NCBI GenBank assembly: GCA_038182865.1
Contig: CP116226.1
Location: 2,108,001-2,172,000, forward strand
Length of the DNA stretch: 64,000 nucleotides
From: Microbacterium enclense
Lineage (GTDB): Bacteria; Actinomycetota; Actinomycetes; Actinomycetales; Microbacteriaceae
Reading direction: 5' to 3'
Under the pieces are notes generated by a model. It had not been told where the DNA came from, did not search any database, and worked only from the letters and a program-made list of their open reading frames with translations. Each line of letters begins with the position of its first letter. Positions within the stretch are counted from its first letter, which is position 1. Of this stretch, positions 8,093 through 16,206 are shown piece after piece. Both the position numbers and the translations under genes were made by a program.

Positions 8093-9061
8093 ATGGCCGT
8101 CACCCTGCACCGGGCGCCCGTCGCCGAGATCGACCCCCTCACTCTCTACCGCCTCCTGTGGCTGCGCGTCACCGTGTTCGTCGTCGAGCAAGAGGCCGCC
8201 TACCCCGAGATCGACGGCCGCGACATCGAGCCGGATGCCGAGCTGATGTGGGCGACGGAGGGCGATGCCGTCCTCGCGACCCTCCGCGTCCTGCGAGAGG
8301 GCGTCAACACGCGGATCGGCCGGGTCGCCACCGCCCCCGACGCTCGAGGCCGCGGGATCGCCGCCGACCTCATGCGCGCTGCCGTCGACGTTCTGGATGC
8401 CGAGGCCCCCGGCATCCCGATCCTGCTCGACGCGCAAGCCCACCTTGCTCCCTGGTACGGCCGATTCGGCTTCGTCGTGTCGGGTGCCCCCTTCGCCGAA
8501 GACGGGATCCCGCATCTTCCGATGCGCCGGACGCACCTCGCCACGGAGCGCCTGGTATTGCGGGAGTGGACCCGGTCGGATGCCGACCAGGCGTTCCTCT
8601 TCGACATGTACCGCCGCCCGGAGGTGCGACAGTACCTCGGCAACGGCCAGGTGATGGGCGATCCCGGCGAGGTGGAACCGCTGCTCGACCGGTGGATGGG
8701 GTCCGCCGACGGCATCCTGGGCGTCCGGGCCGTGGAGACCCGGGATGGCCGACGCCTCGGCTCGGTGCTCCTCAAGCGCATCCCGTGGTCGAAGACCGTG
8801 AGCGACGGCCGCCCCGAAGACATCGAGATCGGCTGGCACTTCCACCCCGACGCCTGGGGATCGGGGTACGCCACCGAGGCGGCCACCGCGGTGCTCGCCG
8901 TCGCTCGTGACGGCGGCATCTCCCGGGTGGTCGCGGTCACGAACCCGGCGAACTCGGCGTCGGGAGCGGTCGCCGAGAGGATCGGGCTCCGTGCCGTCGG
9001 CGAGACGGACGACTACTACGACACCACGTGCGCGCTGTACGTCGGGGAGGCCGGCGCGTGA
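8093..9061 (+). CDS. tandem GNAT acetyltransferase (ElaA-like + RimJ-like fusion)
   Basis: 322 residues made of two GNAT folds. Residues 1-145 resemble the ElaA type (LRVTVFVVEQEAAYPEIDGRD, then RVATAPDARGRGIAADLM with the acetyl-CoA loop). Residues 150-320 resemble the RimJ/RimL type (TERLVLREWTRSDAD, EIGWHFHPDAWGSGYATEAA, NPANSASGAVAERIGL). Both acetyl-CoA loops look intact. TACGGT ends six bases before ATG 8093, suggesting leaderless transcription. The stop overlaps the lipoprotein start by four bases (GTGA), so the two are co-translated. Substrates are unknown. Confidence 0.85.
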   Translation: MAVTLHRAPVAEIDPLTLYRLLWLRVTVFVVEQEAAYPEIDGRDIEPDAELMWATEGDAVLATLRVLREGVNTRIGRVATAPDARGRGIAADLMRAAVDVLDAEAPGIPILLDAQAHLAPWYGRFGFVVSGAPFAEDGIPHLPMRRTHLATERLVLREWTRSDADQAFLFDMYRRPEVRQYLGNGQVMGDPGEVEPLLDRWMGSADGILGVRAVETRDGRRLGSVLLKRIPWSKTVSDGRPEDIEIGWHFHPDAWGSGYATEAATAVLAVARDGGISRVVAVTNPANSASGAVAERIGLRAVGETDDYYDTTCALYVGEAGA

Positions 9062-10815
9062 AGCTCCGCGGAGCGGCGGCGACCGCCGTCGCTCTCGCGT
9101 GCACCCTCGTTCTCGCGGGGTGCGATCTCGGGTTCTCCCTCGGGTTCGGTACCGGATCCGACGGACACTTCGAGGGCAGCGAGCTGACCGTTCCCGTGCT
9201 GTACGTCAGCGGAGGCAAGGGGGGCGTCACGACCCAACGGATCACGGCCGACGCGGCCGACGGCGGCGAACTCAGCATCGACATCACCGAGAACGACGTC
9301 AGCGGGGTGGCTCCGGTGACACAATCCGCGACATGGACCGCTGTCACCGCCGCGACCCTCCTCACCGGCGCCCGGCCCGACACCGCATACACCTTCGGCT
9401 TCGGTGCGCGCATCAACACCCCGGCCGCGGGCGCCGTCACGGCCGTCGGCGTGCTGGCGTTGTACTACGGTACCGAGGTGCAGCCCGGCGTCGCCCTGGC
9501 CGGCGGCGTCACACCGTTCGGAACGGTGAGTCCTGTCGCGGGCCTGCCCGAACAGGTCGCGGCGGCCCGGGAAGCCGGTGACATCGACACGATCCTCGTT
9601 CCGGCCGGCCAGCGCATCGCGGCGGATGCCACGGGGGCCGCTGTCGACCTGGACCAGCTCGCAGCGGCGGGCGGCATGACGATCACCGAGGTAGCCGACG
9701 TGGCGAGCGCGTACGCGATCATGACCGGCGAAGACCTTCCCGAGGCGATCTTCCCGACGCCGGCCGCATCGCCGACCCCTCTGCCGACCGCGACGGAAGA
9801 CCCCGCCGAGCGAGACGCCCCGCACGCGAACGCGCTCGCCGCCGCCGCCGATGCCGCCTTGGCGCGGGCCGAGAGCGCCCTTCCCGCGGCGACCGATGCC
9901 TCGCTCGCGGAGCGGTCGCGAACAATGATCGAACGCGCGCGCGATCTGCGAGACGCCGGCGACGAGGCTGGTGCCCTCGCCGCGGCGTCGACGGCGGCCG
10001 ACGTCGCCGCAGCGGCCGCGGCCTCGACCGATGGTGCCGCCGACTCGGCTGTCGTCACCCGCACCGCCGCCGAGCAGCTGCTGACCGAGGCGGCGCAGGA
10101 CCCGCCCGACACGCTCGATGCGGCCGACCTCGCCCTCGACGGGGTGGAGGCGGCGGCCGAGGCGTACGCGCTCGCCGGGTACGCGCAGACCGCGCTGACT
10201 GACGGGGCAGTGGCCGGGCCGACCGCCGCGGCCCTGGCCGCGTCGGCGCTCGCGCGCGCGAACGACAACGCCGAGCTCCGCGACGCTCTCGGTGACGGGC
10301 AAGGCGCCCTCGACCGAGACGCCGACCTCGACGGCCTCGCCTCTCTTCTTCGACGCGCCGCGATCGCGGCCACCGACGCCTACGACGCGCGAGCAGGTGG
10401 CGCCCCCGTGCCCGCAGGCGACCTGCCGGCGACGCGTCTGGCGGCTCTCGAGGCCGCACGCGATGACCTGACCGCCCTCGCCGGCGACGACGACTGGCTG
10501 GCTCTGGCCATCGCGACGGCGTCGTTCGCCCGAAGCGTCCCCCCGCTCCTCACGCAGCAGACGGTCCGCGTGCCGGAGGGGGTCGACCCGACGGCTGCGG
10601 TGCAGCAGCGCATCGCGGTCGGCGACGAGTACGCCGTGCGCGCGGTCGACACCCTCGCCGATGCGGGGGCAGCCGTTCCCCTCGTGCGCGGCGCGCTCGC
10701 CGATGCGACGGCCGCCGCGACCGCGTCGCCGATACCGGGAGCGTCAGCGGTCTACGCGACGCCGTTCCTCCGGGCGCGCGTGCTCGCCTTCGCCGCGGGA
10801 GTCGAACGCGAGTAA
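9058..10815 (+). CDS. lipoprotein with Lon-type S16 fold lacking catalytic residues
   Basis: 585 residues. A signal peptide ends in the lipobox LAGC (Cys22), so this is an exported lipoprotein. Residues 45-185 align with the proteolytic domain of Lon: PAAGAVTAVGVLAL matches Lon PSAGI..., ALAGGVTPFGTVSPVAGLPE matches Lon MTGEITLRGQVLPIGGLKE, and DTILVPAG follows. The catalytic Ser position is Ala123 and the Lys position is Pro164, so it cannot be an ordinary S16 protease. Residues 250-585 are Ala-rich helices without recognisable motifs. It overlaps the double-GNAT gene by four bases. A binding or scaffold role outside the membrane is inferred. Confidence 0.78.
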   Translation: MKLRGAAATAVALACTLVLAGCDLGFSLGFGTGSDGHFEGSELTVPVLYVSGGKGGVTTQRITADAADGGELSIDITENDVSGVAPVTQSATWTAVTAATLLTGARPDTAYTFGFGARINTPAAGAVTAVGVLALYYGTEVQPGVALAGGVTPFGTVSPVAGLPEQVAAAREAGDIDTILVPAGQRIAADATGAAVDLDQLAAAGGMTITEVADVASAYAIMTGEDLPEAIFPTPAASPTPLPTATEDPAERDAPHANALAAAADAALARAESALPAATDASLAERSRTMIERARDLRDAGDEAGALAAASTAADVAAAAAASTDGAADSAVVTRTAAEQLLTEAAQDPPDTLDAADLALDGVEAAAEAYALAGYAQTALTDGAVAGPTAAALAASALARANDNAELRDALGDGQGALDRDADLDGLASLLRRAAIAATDAYDARAGGAPVPAGDLPATRLAALEAARDDLTALAGDDDWLALAIATASFARSVPPLLTQQTVRVPEGVDPTAAVQQRIAVGDEYAVRAVDTLADAGAAVPLVRGALADATAAATASPIPGASAVYATPFLRARVLAFAAGVERE

Positions 10816-10884
10816 AGCCCCGTCTGGCCGCCGCTCGTCCGTGCGGTGGCGCGGTGTCGGGCGGCATGGTGTGGTTCGATGCGT

Positions 10885-11670
10885 TCAGTGCGGCGCGTGG
10901 TACTCCGCGGTGCCGCGCTTCCAGTAGCCCTTGACGATGGTGGCGCCGGGGTCGCCGGACCACCGCTGCAGCAGGAGTGCCCGCCCCGCGCGGACGATCG
11001 ACTGTTCCGCGGCGACGAAGCCGAAGACGCAGCCGTCGGGCTGCTCCTCGACGTCGAGCGCGTCGAGCCAGTCGGCGAGCTCGTCGCCCGCCGGACGATC
11101 GCCGCGGTGAACCTGCACCACCTCCACGCCCGGGGGTGCGGCCACGGGCAGGTCGTGCGCAGCATCCAACACCTCGATCGCGATGCGTCCCACCGCGTCG
11201 TCGTCCATCGATGCGGCGAAGCGACGGATCGCCGGAACGGCCGTCTCGTCCCCGGCCAGGAGCCAGGCGTCGGGGCGACCCACCAGCACCATCGACCCCC
11301 GCGGGCCGCCTACGCCCACGGGGGCGCCGAGGGGCGCGGTCTCGGCCCACCGGCTGCCGACGCCTGCGCCGTGCAGGGCCACGTCGATGTCGAGCCAGCC
11401 CTCATCGGCGTCCCAGCACACCGGAGTGTACTCACGACTCGGTGCCGAGCGGAGCTCGTCGGCGGTGTTCGTGGCGTTCGCGGGGAAGAACACGCGGATG
11501 TGGTCGTCGGCCCCGGGGGAGTGGAACCCGCGCAGTTCGGCGCCCTCGAGGCGGAGGCGGACGTAGCTCGGGGTGAGGAAGGTGCGTGTCGCGAGGGTCG
11601 CCGACCGGAAGATCAGCGCGTGTCGGCGCGGTTCGAGGCGGGCTCCGAGAGTCGGGTTCGACATCATCAC
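10885..11670 (-). CDS. siderophore-interacting protein (FAD ferric reductase family)
   Basis: 261 residues of the SIP/ViuB family: an N-terminal FAD domain (TPSYVRLRLEGAEL, SREYTPVCWD, DIDVALHG) and a C-terminal NAD(P)H domain ending KGYWKRGTAEYH. These cytoplasmic enzymes reduce ferric siderophores to release iron. The start is one of GTG 11670, ATG 11667 or ATG 11664. A DtxR/IdeR-like iron box (11671-11689) directly abuts it, which fits iron-repressed, probably leaderless expression. Confidence 0.88.
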   Translation of the reverse strand: MMMSNPTLGARLEPRRHALIFRSATLATRTFLTPSYVRLRLEGAELRGFHSPGADDHIRVFFPANATNTADELRSAPSREYTPVCWDADEGWLDIDVALHGAGVGSRWAETAPLGAPVGVGGPRGSMVLVGRPDAWLLAGDETAVPAIRRFAASMDDDAVGRIAIEVLDAAHDLPVAAPPGVEVVQVHRGDRPAGDELADWLDALDVEEQPDGCVFGFVAAEQSIVRAGRALLLQRWSGDPGATIVKGYWKRGTAEYHAPH

Positions 11671-11689
11671 GAAGCTAAGGCTAACCTAA
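11671..11689 (-). promoter_or_regulatory. DtxR/IdeR-type iron box
   Basis: On the minus strand the 19 bases read TTAGGTTAGCCTTAGCTTC, against the established consensus TTAGGTTAGCCTAACCTAA. The first half-site and centre match fully and the second half is degenerate. It abuts the start of the siderophore-interacting protein gene. Repression under iron-replete conditions is inferred. Confidence 0.7.
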
Positions 11690-11760
11690 CCTCGCAAGAG
11701 TGCGGAGGGGGTGATCGGCTGCCTCGCACAGAACCACGGGAAGGTCTTGCCGGTGTGTCG

Positions 11761-11982
11761 TCAGAGCTGGATGCCGTTGTCGGGGTCGTTGACCCCGACA
11801 TTGCGGCCTCGGCTGGATTCGTACGCGATCAGCCAGCCCACCGACACCGCCGCGGCGAGGATGACACCGAGCCACACGTTCTGCCACACCAGGCCGAACA
11901 GGATGCCGAGGACCAGCAGCACGACGCTGCCCAGTACCCAGTACGTGCGTCCGCGCGGCCAACCGGTCCCTGTCTGCGTCAT
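11761..11982 (-). CDS. small two-TM membrane protein
   Basis: 73 residues with two adjacent hydrophobic helices (about 15-31 and 35-52) and a polar tail (SSRGRNVGVNDPDNGIQL). TAGGCT on the minus strand (11989-11994) ends exactly six bases before ATG 11982, the leaderless arrangement seen at many genes here. It lies between two siderophore-interacting protein genes, but no functional link is shown. No family recognised. Confidence 0.65.
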   Translation of the reverse strand: MTQTGTGWPRGRTYWVLGSVVLLVLGILFGLVWQNVWLGVILAAAVSVGWLIAYESSRGRNVGVNDPDNGIQL

Positions 11983-12055
11983 GCGCCCAGCCTAGGTGGC
12001 GGGCGTCGACGCGTCCTTCCCCGACCCGATCGAGAACACCGAACAAGGAGGCCCG

Positions 12056-12895
12056 ATGGCCCGCACCAACGCCGCGCAGACGCGCGTGAAGCCCGAGAAG
12101 AGCGAACTGCTCACCCTGCAGGTGCGACACCGACGACGTCTCTCGCCCTCCTTCGCCCGTGTGACGCTCGGCGGCGACGACCTCTCGCGGTTCACTCCGC
12201 TCGGTCGCGACCAGTGGTTCCGGCTGTTCCTCCCGGTGTCGGAGAACTCGCTCACACGGCTGCCGAACCGGCTCGACACTCTCGCCTACTTCCGGTACCT
12301 CGCGATCGCCAAGACGGAGCGGCCCGTGCTTCGCAACTACAGCGTCGCCGCCTTCCGCCTCACCGGTGAGCGCGGACCCGAACTCGACGTCGACTTCGTC
12401 CTCCACGGCTCCGCCGCCGAGGGGACCGCGGGGCCGGCCGCGACGTGGGCGGAGACGTGCGAGCCTGGTGACGCGGTGGCGATCCTCGACGAGGGAATCC
12501 TGTTCACGCCGCCCGCGGATCTCGGCGGTCCTCTCGCGGTGGTGGGTGACGAGACGGCCCTCCCCGCGATCGCGGGAATCCTGTCCTCCCTTCCCTCGGA
12601 GGTCGTGGGAACGGCGCTGATCGAGGTTCCCGCTCCGGGGGATGTGCGCGACCTCGACGCTCCCGCCGGTGTCGAGGTGCGCTGGATCGTTCGCGTCGAT
12701 CCTCAGTCCACGCCGGGGGCCGCCGTCCGCGACGCGGCCGTCGAGGCGAGTGCGGGGGCCGTGCCGCCGGCCTACGCGTGGGTCGCGGGGGAGCAGTCGC
12801 TCGTCGCGGCGATGCGTCGACACTGGGTGCGCACCGGTGTCGATAAGCGCGCGATCTCGTTCACGGGCTACTGGCGCGCGCCGCGAGGGCACTGA
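12056..12895 (+). CDS. second siderophore-interacting protein
   Basis: 279 residues, SIP family, from ATG 12056 with a perfect AAGGAGG (12045-12051). FAD domain: RVTLGGDDLSRF, VLRNYSVAAFRL, DVDFVLHG. NAD(P)H domain: VVGDETALPAI, WVAGEQSLVAAMRRHWV, ending FTGYWRAPRGH. It is a diverged paralogue of the gene at 10885. Unlike that gene it has no visible iron box and uses a strong Shine-Dalgarno site, so the two are probably regulated differently. Confidence 0.88.
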   Translation: MARTNAAQTRVKPEKSELLTLQVRHRRRLSPSFARVTLGGDDLSRFTPLGRDQWFRLFLPVSENSLTRLPNRLDTLAYFRYLAIAKTERPVLRNYSVAAFRLTGERGPELDVDFVLHGSAAEGTAGPAATWAETCEPGDAVAILDEGILFTPPADLGGPLAVVGDETALPAIAGILSSLPSEVVGTALIEVPAPGDVRDLDAPAGVEVRWIVRVDPQSTPGAAVRDAAVEASAGAVPPAYAWVAGEQSLVAAMRRHWVRTGVDKRAISFTGYWRAPRGH

Positions 12896-12911
12896 TGCCG
12901 AGGCGTCGAGG

Positions 12912-13901
12912 TCACCGATCGCGGTGATCTTCGGGGTGCAGCCGGGGGCCGCGGCGCGGCTCGAGCGCCGAGCCGACGAAGATCAGCCGGATGACACGCT
13001 GCCGGTGCCCCGCGAAGGGTTCGAGCAGTTCGAGCATGCCGTCGTCGTCGGTGCGATGACCGGTGAGGGCGAAACCGACCTGGTGAGCGAGATGGTAGTC
13101 GCCCACGCTCACGGCATCCGGATCTCCGAAAGCGCGGATGCGTGTCTCGGCGCTCGTCCAGATACCCACGCCGCGCAGGCTGATGAAGACGCGGTCACGC
13201 GCTTCGCCGTCGACCGCGGCGCTCGCCGCGCGCACCACCGATTCTCCCCGACGCGCCGTCTCGACGATCGTGCGCGCCTGCGGGGGCTCGAGTCCCGCCC
13301 GGTGCCAGGCCCACGAGGGCACGTGGCGCCACCCTTCGACGTCGGGCGGGGCGAACATCGGCCGCGGGGTGGGCCCCGGCGCACGTTCGCCGTACCACGT
13401 CACGATGCTGCGCCATGCCGAGAAGGCCTGCATGCTCGTGACCTTCTGCTCCATGATCGCGCTGACCAGCGCATCGAAGACGAGGTCTGTGCGCCCGATA
13501 CGGAGGTCGGGATGCCGCCGATGCCACTCGGCGACCAGGGGATGCCGTGACGCGTCGAAGTCGGTCGGTTCGTCGAGCTTGCCGCACAGCGCGGGAAGTT
13601 GATCGAGCGCCCACTCGGCTCCCGGCCCCCATGCGGCGGCTCGTACCGCACCGCCCGCACTCTGGCGGATGGCGAGGGTGGCGACGCCTCGCGGCGTGCG
13701 GCTGGCGCGCCAGACGACCCCGCCCTCGCGCAGCGGCCGGGCGGAGAAGTACGTGGGATCGTTGCGACCGTGGCGCTGTGCGGCGACCGCACGGCCGATG
13801 TCGACGGGGTGCGCGGGACGGTACTCGCTCTCGAGGGGGCGCTCGGCAGGCACCGCCAGCTCGCGCGGTGCCTGCCGCGTCTGCACCCCGGTCGACCTCA
13901 T
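12912..13901 (-). CDS. DNA-3-methyladenine glycosylase (AlkA/HhH-GPD type)
   Basis: 329 residues. The C-terminal half holds the HhH-GPD core: SAIMEQKVTSMQAFSAWR, SLRGVGIWTSAETRIRAFG (the hairpin), then DAVSVGDYHLAHQVG, in which the Asp of GDY corresponds to the catalytic Asp of AlkA. The N-terminus (FSARPLREGGVVWRASR) is the usual AlkA-like extension. It excises alkylated bases in base-excision repair. TAGGGT (minus strand, 13908-13913) ends six bases before ATG 13901, suggesting leaderless expression. Confidence 0.85.
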   Translation of the reverse strand: MRSTGVQTRQAPRELAVPAERPLESEYRPAHPVDIGRAVAAQRHGRNDPTYFSARPLREGGVVWRASRTPRGVATLAIRQSAGGAVRAAAWGPGAEWALDQLPALCGKLDEPTDFDASRHPLVAEWHRRHPDLRIGRTDLVFDALVSAIMEQKVTSMQAFSAWRSIVTWYGERAPGPTPRPMFAPPDVEGWRHVPSWAWHRAGLEPPQARTIVETARRGESVVRAASAAVDGEARDRVFISLRGVGIWTSAETRIRAFGDPDAVSVGDYHLAHQVGFALTGHRTDDDGMLELLEPFAGHRQRVIRLIFVGSALEPRRGPRLHPEDHRDR

Positions 13902-13976
13902 GCCGACACCCTACGTCGACCCGCCGACATCGCGGCATCCGGTCGCGCGTCCTGTCAGGACGGCTGCGCTGCCCGA

Positions 13977-14720
13977 TCAGAAGCGGTCGGGCGAGGGGGT
14001 GCCGTGACCGTAGCGGATCGAGACGTCGGCGTGCCGGTCGAAGCGGTAGCCGACGCCGCGGACCGTCCGCACGATGTCCTCGTACACGCCGAGCTTGGCG
14101 CGCAGGCGACGCACGTGCACGTCGATGGTGCGCTCGCCCGGAGCGTCGTCGTCGGTCGAGCCCTCCCAGAGGGATGCCACGAGCTCGGTGCGCTCGATCG
14201 TGCGGCCCTCGCGCAGCACGAGGTACTGCAGCAGCTCGAACTCCTTGAACGTGAAGGCCGCGGACTCGCCATCGATCAGCACGCGCTTGCGTGAGATGTC
14301 GACGACCACGCCGCCGGGCGCGCGGTCCTCGTCGGCGGGCTCCTCCTTGGTGCGGGCGACGGCGGACGGCTCGTGGAGCGCGAGGCGGACGACATCGACG
14401 TCACGGCCGCCCGCACCGGCGGGGGCGAGGGCGACGGTGGCGTAGGTCTCGGCGGCGGGGGCGAGCTCGCCGAGGGTACGGCGGAGCGCCTCCACCAGAG
14501 TGCCGAGGCTCACGCCGGCGGCGGCGGCCTTCGCCTCGTCGATGCCGACGTAGAGGGCGAAGCCGCGGGGAGAGGTCCCGGCGGGGAGGGCGGGGCGAGC
14601 TGCGGGAGCGGCCGGGGCTGCAGGAGTCGAGGCCACACGGGTCGCGGGCGCTGGGGCGGCGGCGGGGACGGGGCGGGCGACGGGAGCGGAGGGGCGGTCG
14701 AGAACGGCGGAGATCGACAT
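13977..14720 (-). CDS. OmpR/PhoB-type winged-helix regulator without receiver domain
   Basis: 247 residues. Residues 1-50 are a Pro/Ala-rich tail and residues 52-115 a small alpha/beta region without the Asp/Lys set of a receiver. The C-terminal 100 residues are a complete OmpR-type DNA-binding domain: SAAFTFKEFELLQYLVLREG, RTELVASLWEG, ERTIDVHVRRLRAKLG, TVRGVGYRF. It therefore cannot be a classical phosphorelay output. A strong promoter at 15008-15037 and a Met/Cys-rich small ORF (14900-15001) precede it by a 280-nt leader, hinting at a sulfur-related signal. Targets are unknown. Confidence 0.82.
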   Translation of the reverse strand: MSISAVLDRPSAPVARPVPAAAPAPATRVASTPAAPAAPAARPALPAGTSPRGFALYVGIDEAKAAAAGVSLGTLVEALRRTLGELAPAAETYATVALAPAGAGGRDVDVVRLALHEPSAVARTKEEPADEDRAPGGVVVDISRKRVLIDGESAAFTFKEFELLQYLVLREGRTIERTELVASLWEGSTDDDAPGERTIDVHVRRLRAKLGVYEDIVRTVRGVGYRFDRHADVSIRYGHGTPSPDRF

Positions 14721-14899
14721 GAGGATGAGGTCCTTGGGTGTGTGAACCCGGGCGTCGTCAGAGGCGGGGTTCGACGGGAGGTAGGGGGCCGAGAGGCCGG
14801 TGCGCGGTGTCCGGACACGCGTGATCGACGCGAGACGCAGACGACCGGGGGACGATGTCGGCGTTCAGAAGCTCAAGATCGTCGGAGCGAGGGTCGCTG

Positions 14900-15001
14900 T
14901 TAGCGGCACATTCGACAACACATGACAACGCGGCCGGGCATCATCATGCCGGCAGTCCCGTTCGCCTCCCGGGCGGACAGAGAACGCGCGTTGACAGTCA
15001 T
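14900..15001 (-). CDS. 33-residue Met/Cys-rich leaderless leader peptide
   Basis: The ATG at 15001 lies exactly six bases after a CATAAT -10 (15008-15013), so transcript start and start codon should coincide. The frame runs 33 codons to TAA (14900-14902). The last 15 residues are MMMPGRVVMCCRMCR: five Met and three Cys, including a CC pair at 28-29. Leaderless poly-Cys small ORFs that attenuate downstream genes are known from mycobacteria. By analogy this one may sense Cys/Met-tRNA charging for the regulator gene at 14720. The rest of the 14721-15156 gap holds its promoter and leader; no clear intrinsic terminator follows the peptide. Confidence 0.55.
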   Translation of the reverse strand: MTVNARSLSAREANGTAGMMMPGRVVMCCRMCR

Positions 15002-15007
15002 GGGGGG

Positions 15008-15037
15008 ATTATGACGCACGAAGTCCGGTCACGTCAA
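15008..15037 (-). promoter_or_regulatory. strong sigma-A-type promoter
   Basis: On the minus strand TTGACG (15037-15032) and CATAAT (15013-15008) are separated by 18 bp, each one mismatch from consensus. This is among the best -35/-10 pairs in the window. It drives the small ORF starting at 15001 and probably the regulator at 14720. Confidence 0.7.
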
Positions 15038-15156
15038 ATGGCAGCGGATGCGCTCACCGAGGGCATTCTGCTCAGGCGACCGAAAAGCCACGGGAGAAGA
15101 CCGAGCATTCTGCCCGAACGAAGCCGGTGCGCCGTGGCAGGCGTAGCCTCCCTGTC

Positions 15157-15450
15157 ATGGCCGACCTGCTCTTCGCCGACGACAAGACCGCATCCCGTTT
15201 CACCCTGCACAAGGGAGACGACCTCGTCTCGGTCCTCGACTATCGCGACGACGGGCGCACCGTCGCCCTCACGCGCGCGTTCACCATTCCGACGTTCCGC
15301 GGGCACGGCTATGCCGCCGTGATCACCGAGCGCGCGGTCGACGCGATCGAGACGGCGGGCAATCGGGAGATCCTCCCCGTGTGCTGGTACGTCGGGGAGT
15401 GGTTCGAGGCGCACCCGGAGCGGGCCGGTCTCCTGAAGCAACGCTCCTGA
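15157..15450 (+). CDS. small GNAT-like N-acetyltransferase (Acetyltransf_CG type)
   Basis: 97 residues, the usual size of this minimal GNAT class. The acetyl-CoA loop is TFRGHGYAAVITERAVDAIE, followed by ILPVCWYVGEWFEAHPE, the characteristic P-C-x-Y-V...HPE ending. Substrate unknown. TAGCCT (15144-15149) ends seven bases before ATG 15157 and no Shine-Dalgarno is visible. It is divergent from the Met/Cys leader peptide. Confidence 0.83.
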   Translation: MADLLFADDKTASRFTLHKGDDLVSVLDYRDDGRTVALTRAFTIPTFRGHGYAAVITERAVDAIETAGNREILPVCWYVGEWFEAHPERAGLLKQRS

Positions 15451-15538
15451 CGCGTCGTACGCAGCACGTCGGTGGCCGTCAACCCCTGCCCGGAGGCCGC
15501 GGGACCCGGCGATGCTGGACGCGTCGAAAGGGGAAGCC

Positions 15539-15748
15539 ATGACTGACGACCGCGACCTGCCGGAGGGCGTCATCAATGCCGACCCGCCCGGTGGGTGGGA
15601 GAGCGGTGCCGTCGCCGACGGCGAGACCGCCCAGCAGAACGAGAACGCCAAGGGGTCGCCGCGCCTGAACGACGCGGAGCCCTCGGACCCCATCGAGGGG
15701 GATGCCGCGAGCAAGGGCATCGACCCCGATATGAGCACGGAGGACTGA
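15539..15748 (+). CDS. small acidic hypothetical protein
   Basis: 69 residues from ATG 15539 after AAAGGGGA. Strongly acidic, rich in Asp, Glu, Gly and Pro, without hydrophobic segments, so probably disordered and cytoplasmic. It is one base before the next gene, so the two form an operon. No family recognised. Confidence 0.6.
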   Translation: MTDDRDLPEGVINADPPGGWESGAVADGETAQQNENAKGSPRLNDAEPSDPIEGDAASKGIDPDMSTED

Positions 15749-15749
15749 C

Positions 15750-16070
15750 ATGTCGGACGAGACCCGAGCCCCGGAACCTTCCGCGTCGCCCGACGGCGGT
15801 GCGTCGCCCGCCGATTCGGTCGGCGGAGCCGTGCACGACGAGAGCAAGCTCCCGGCGCGCGACGGCGAGCAGAACGAGCCGGCGATGGACCTGCACGCCA
15901 CCGATGATGAGGCTCGTATCGCGGGCGTCGTCGCACAGACCCGCGCCGACGTCGGGGGCAAGAGCGACGAGCGCGTCGCCGACGTCCTCCGCCAGCGCTT
16001 CGCCGACATCGGCCTCGACCTGGGCGACGACCGGATCCGCGCCCTCGCCGCCGAGGTGAACGGGTCCTGA
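15750..16070 (+). CDS. hypothetical protein with disordered N-terminus and small helical C-terminus
   Basis: 106 residues. Residues 1-50 are acidic and Pro/Ser-rich. Residues 50-106 form a predicted helical domain (DDEARIAGVVAQTRADVGG, ERVADVLRQRFADIGLDL, DRIRALAAEV). It is translated directly after the acidic 69-residue protein, and a strong hairpin follows at 16079-16118. No family recognised. Confidence 0.65.
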   Translation: MSDETRAPEPSASPDGGASPADSVGGAVHDESKLPARDGEQNEPAMDLHATDDEARIAGVVAQTRADVGGKSDERVADVLRQRFADIGLDLGDDRIRALAAEVNGS

Positions 16071-16078
16071 CCCCCTCT

Positions 16079-16118
16079 CGTCGACGCCCCGTTCGGTTCG
16101 CTGAGCGGGGCGTCGACG
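16079..16118 (+). terminator. 13-bp hairpin terminator
   Basis: CGTCGACGCCCCG (16079-16091) pairs perfectly with CGGGGCGTCGACG (16106-16118). It follows the two small acidic genes and precedes sbcD, so it should isolate the two units. There is no T-tract, as often in actinobacteria. Confidence 0.65.
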
Positions 16119-16206
16119 CGTACGGGATGCGATCCCGAGGCCACGTGATCGCGGGTCGGGGCGTTTGCTGCGAGCCGATGTCGGAGGCTCGACGTACCGT
16201 GTCTGC

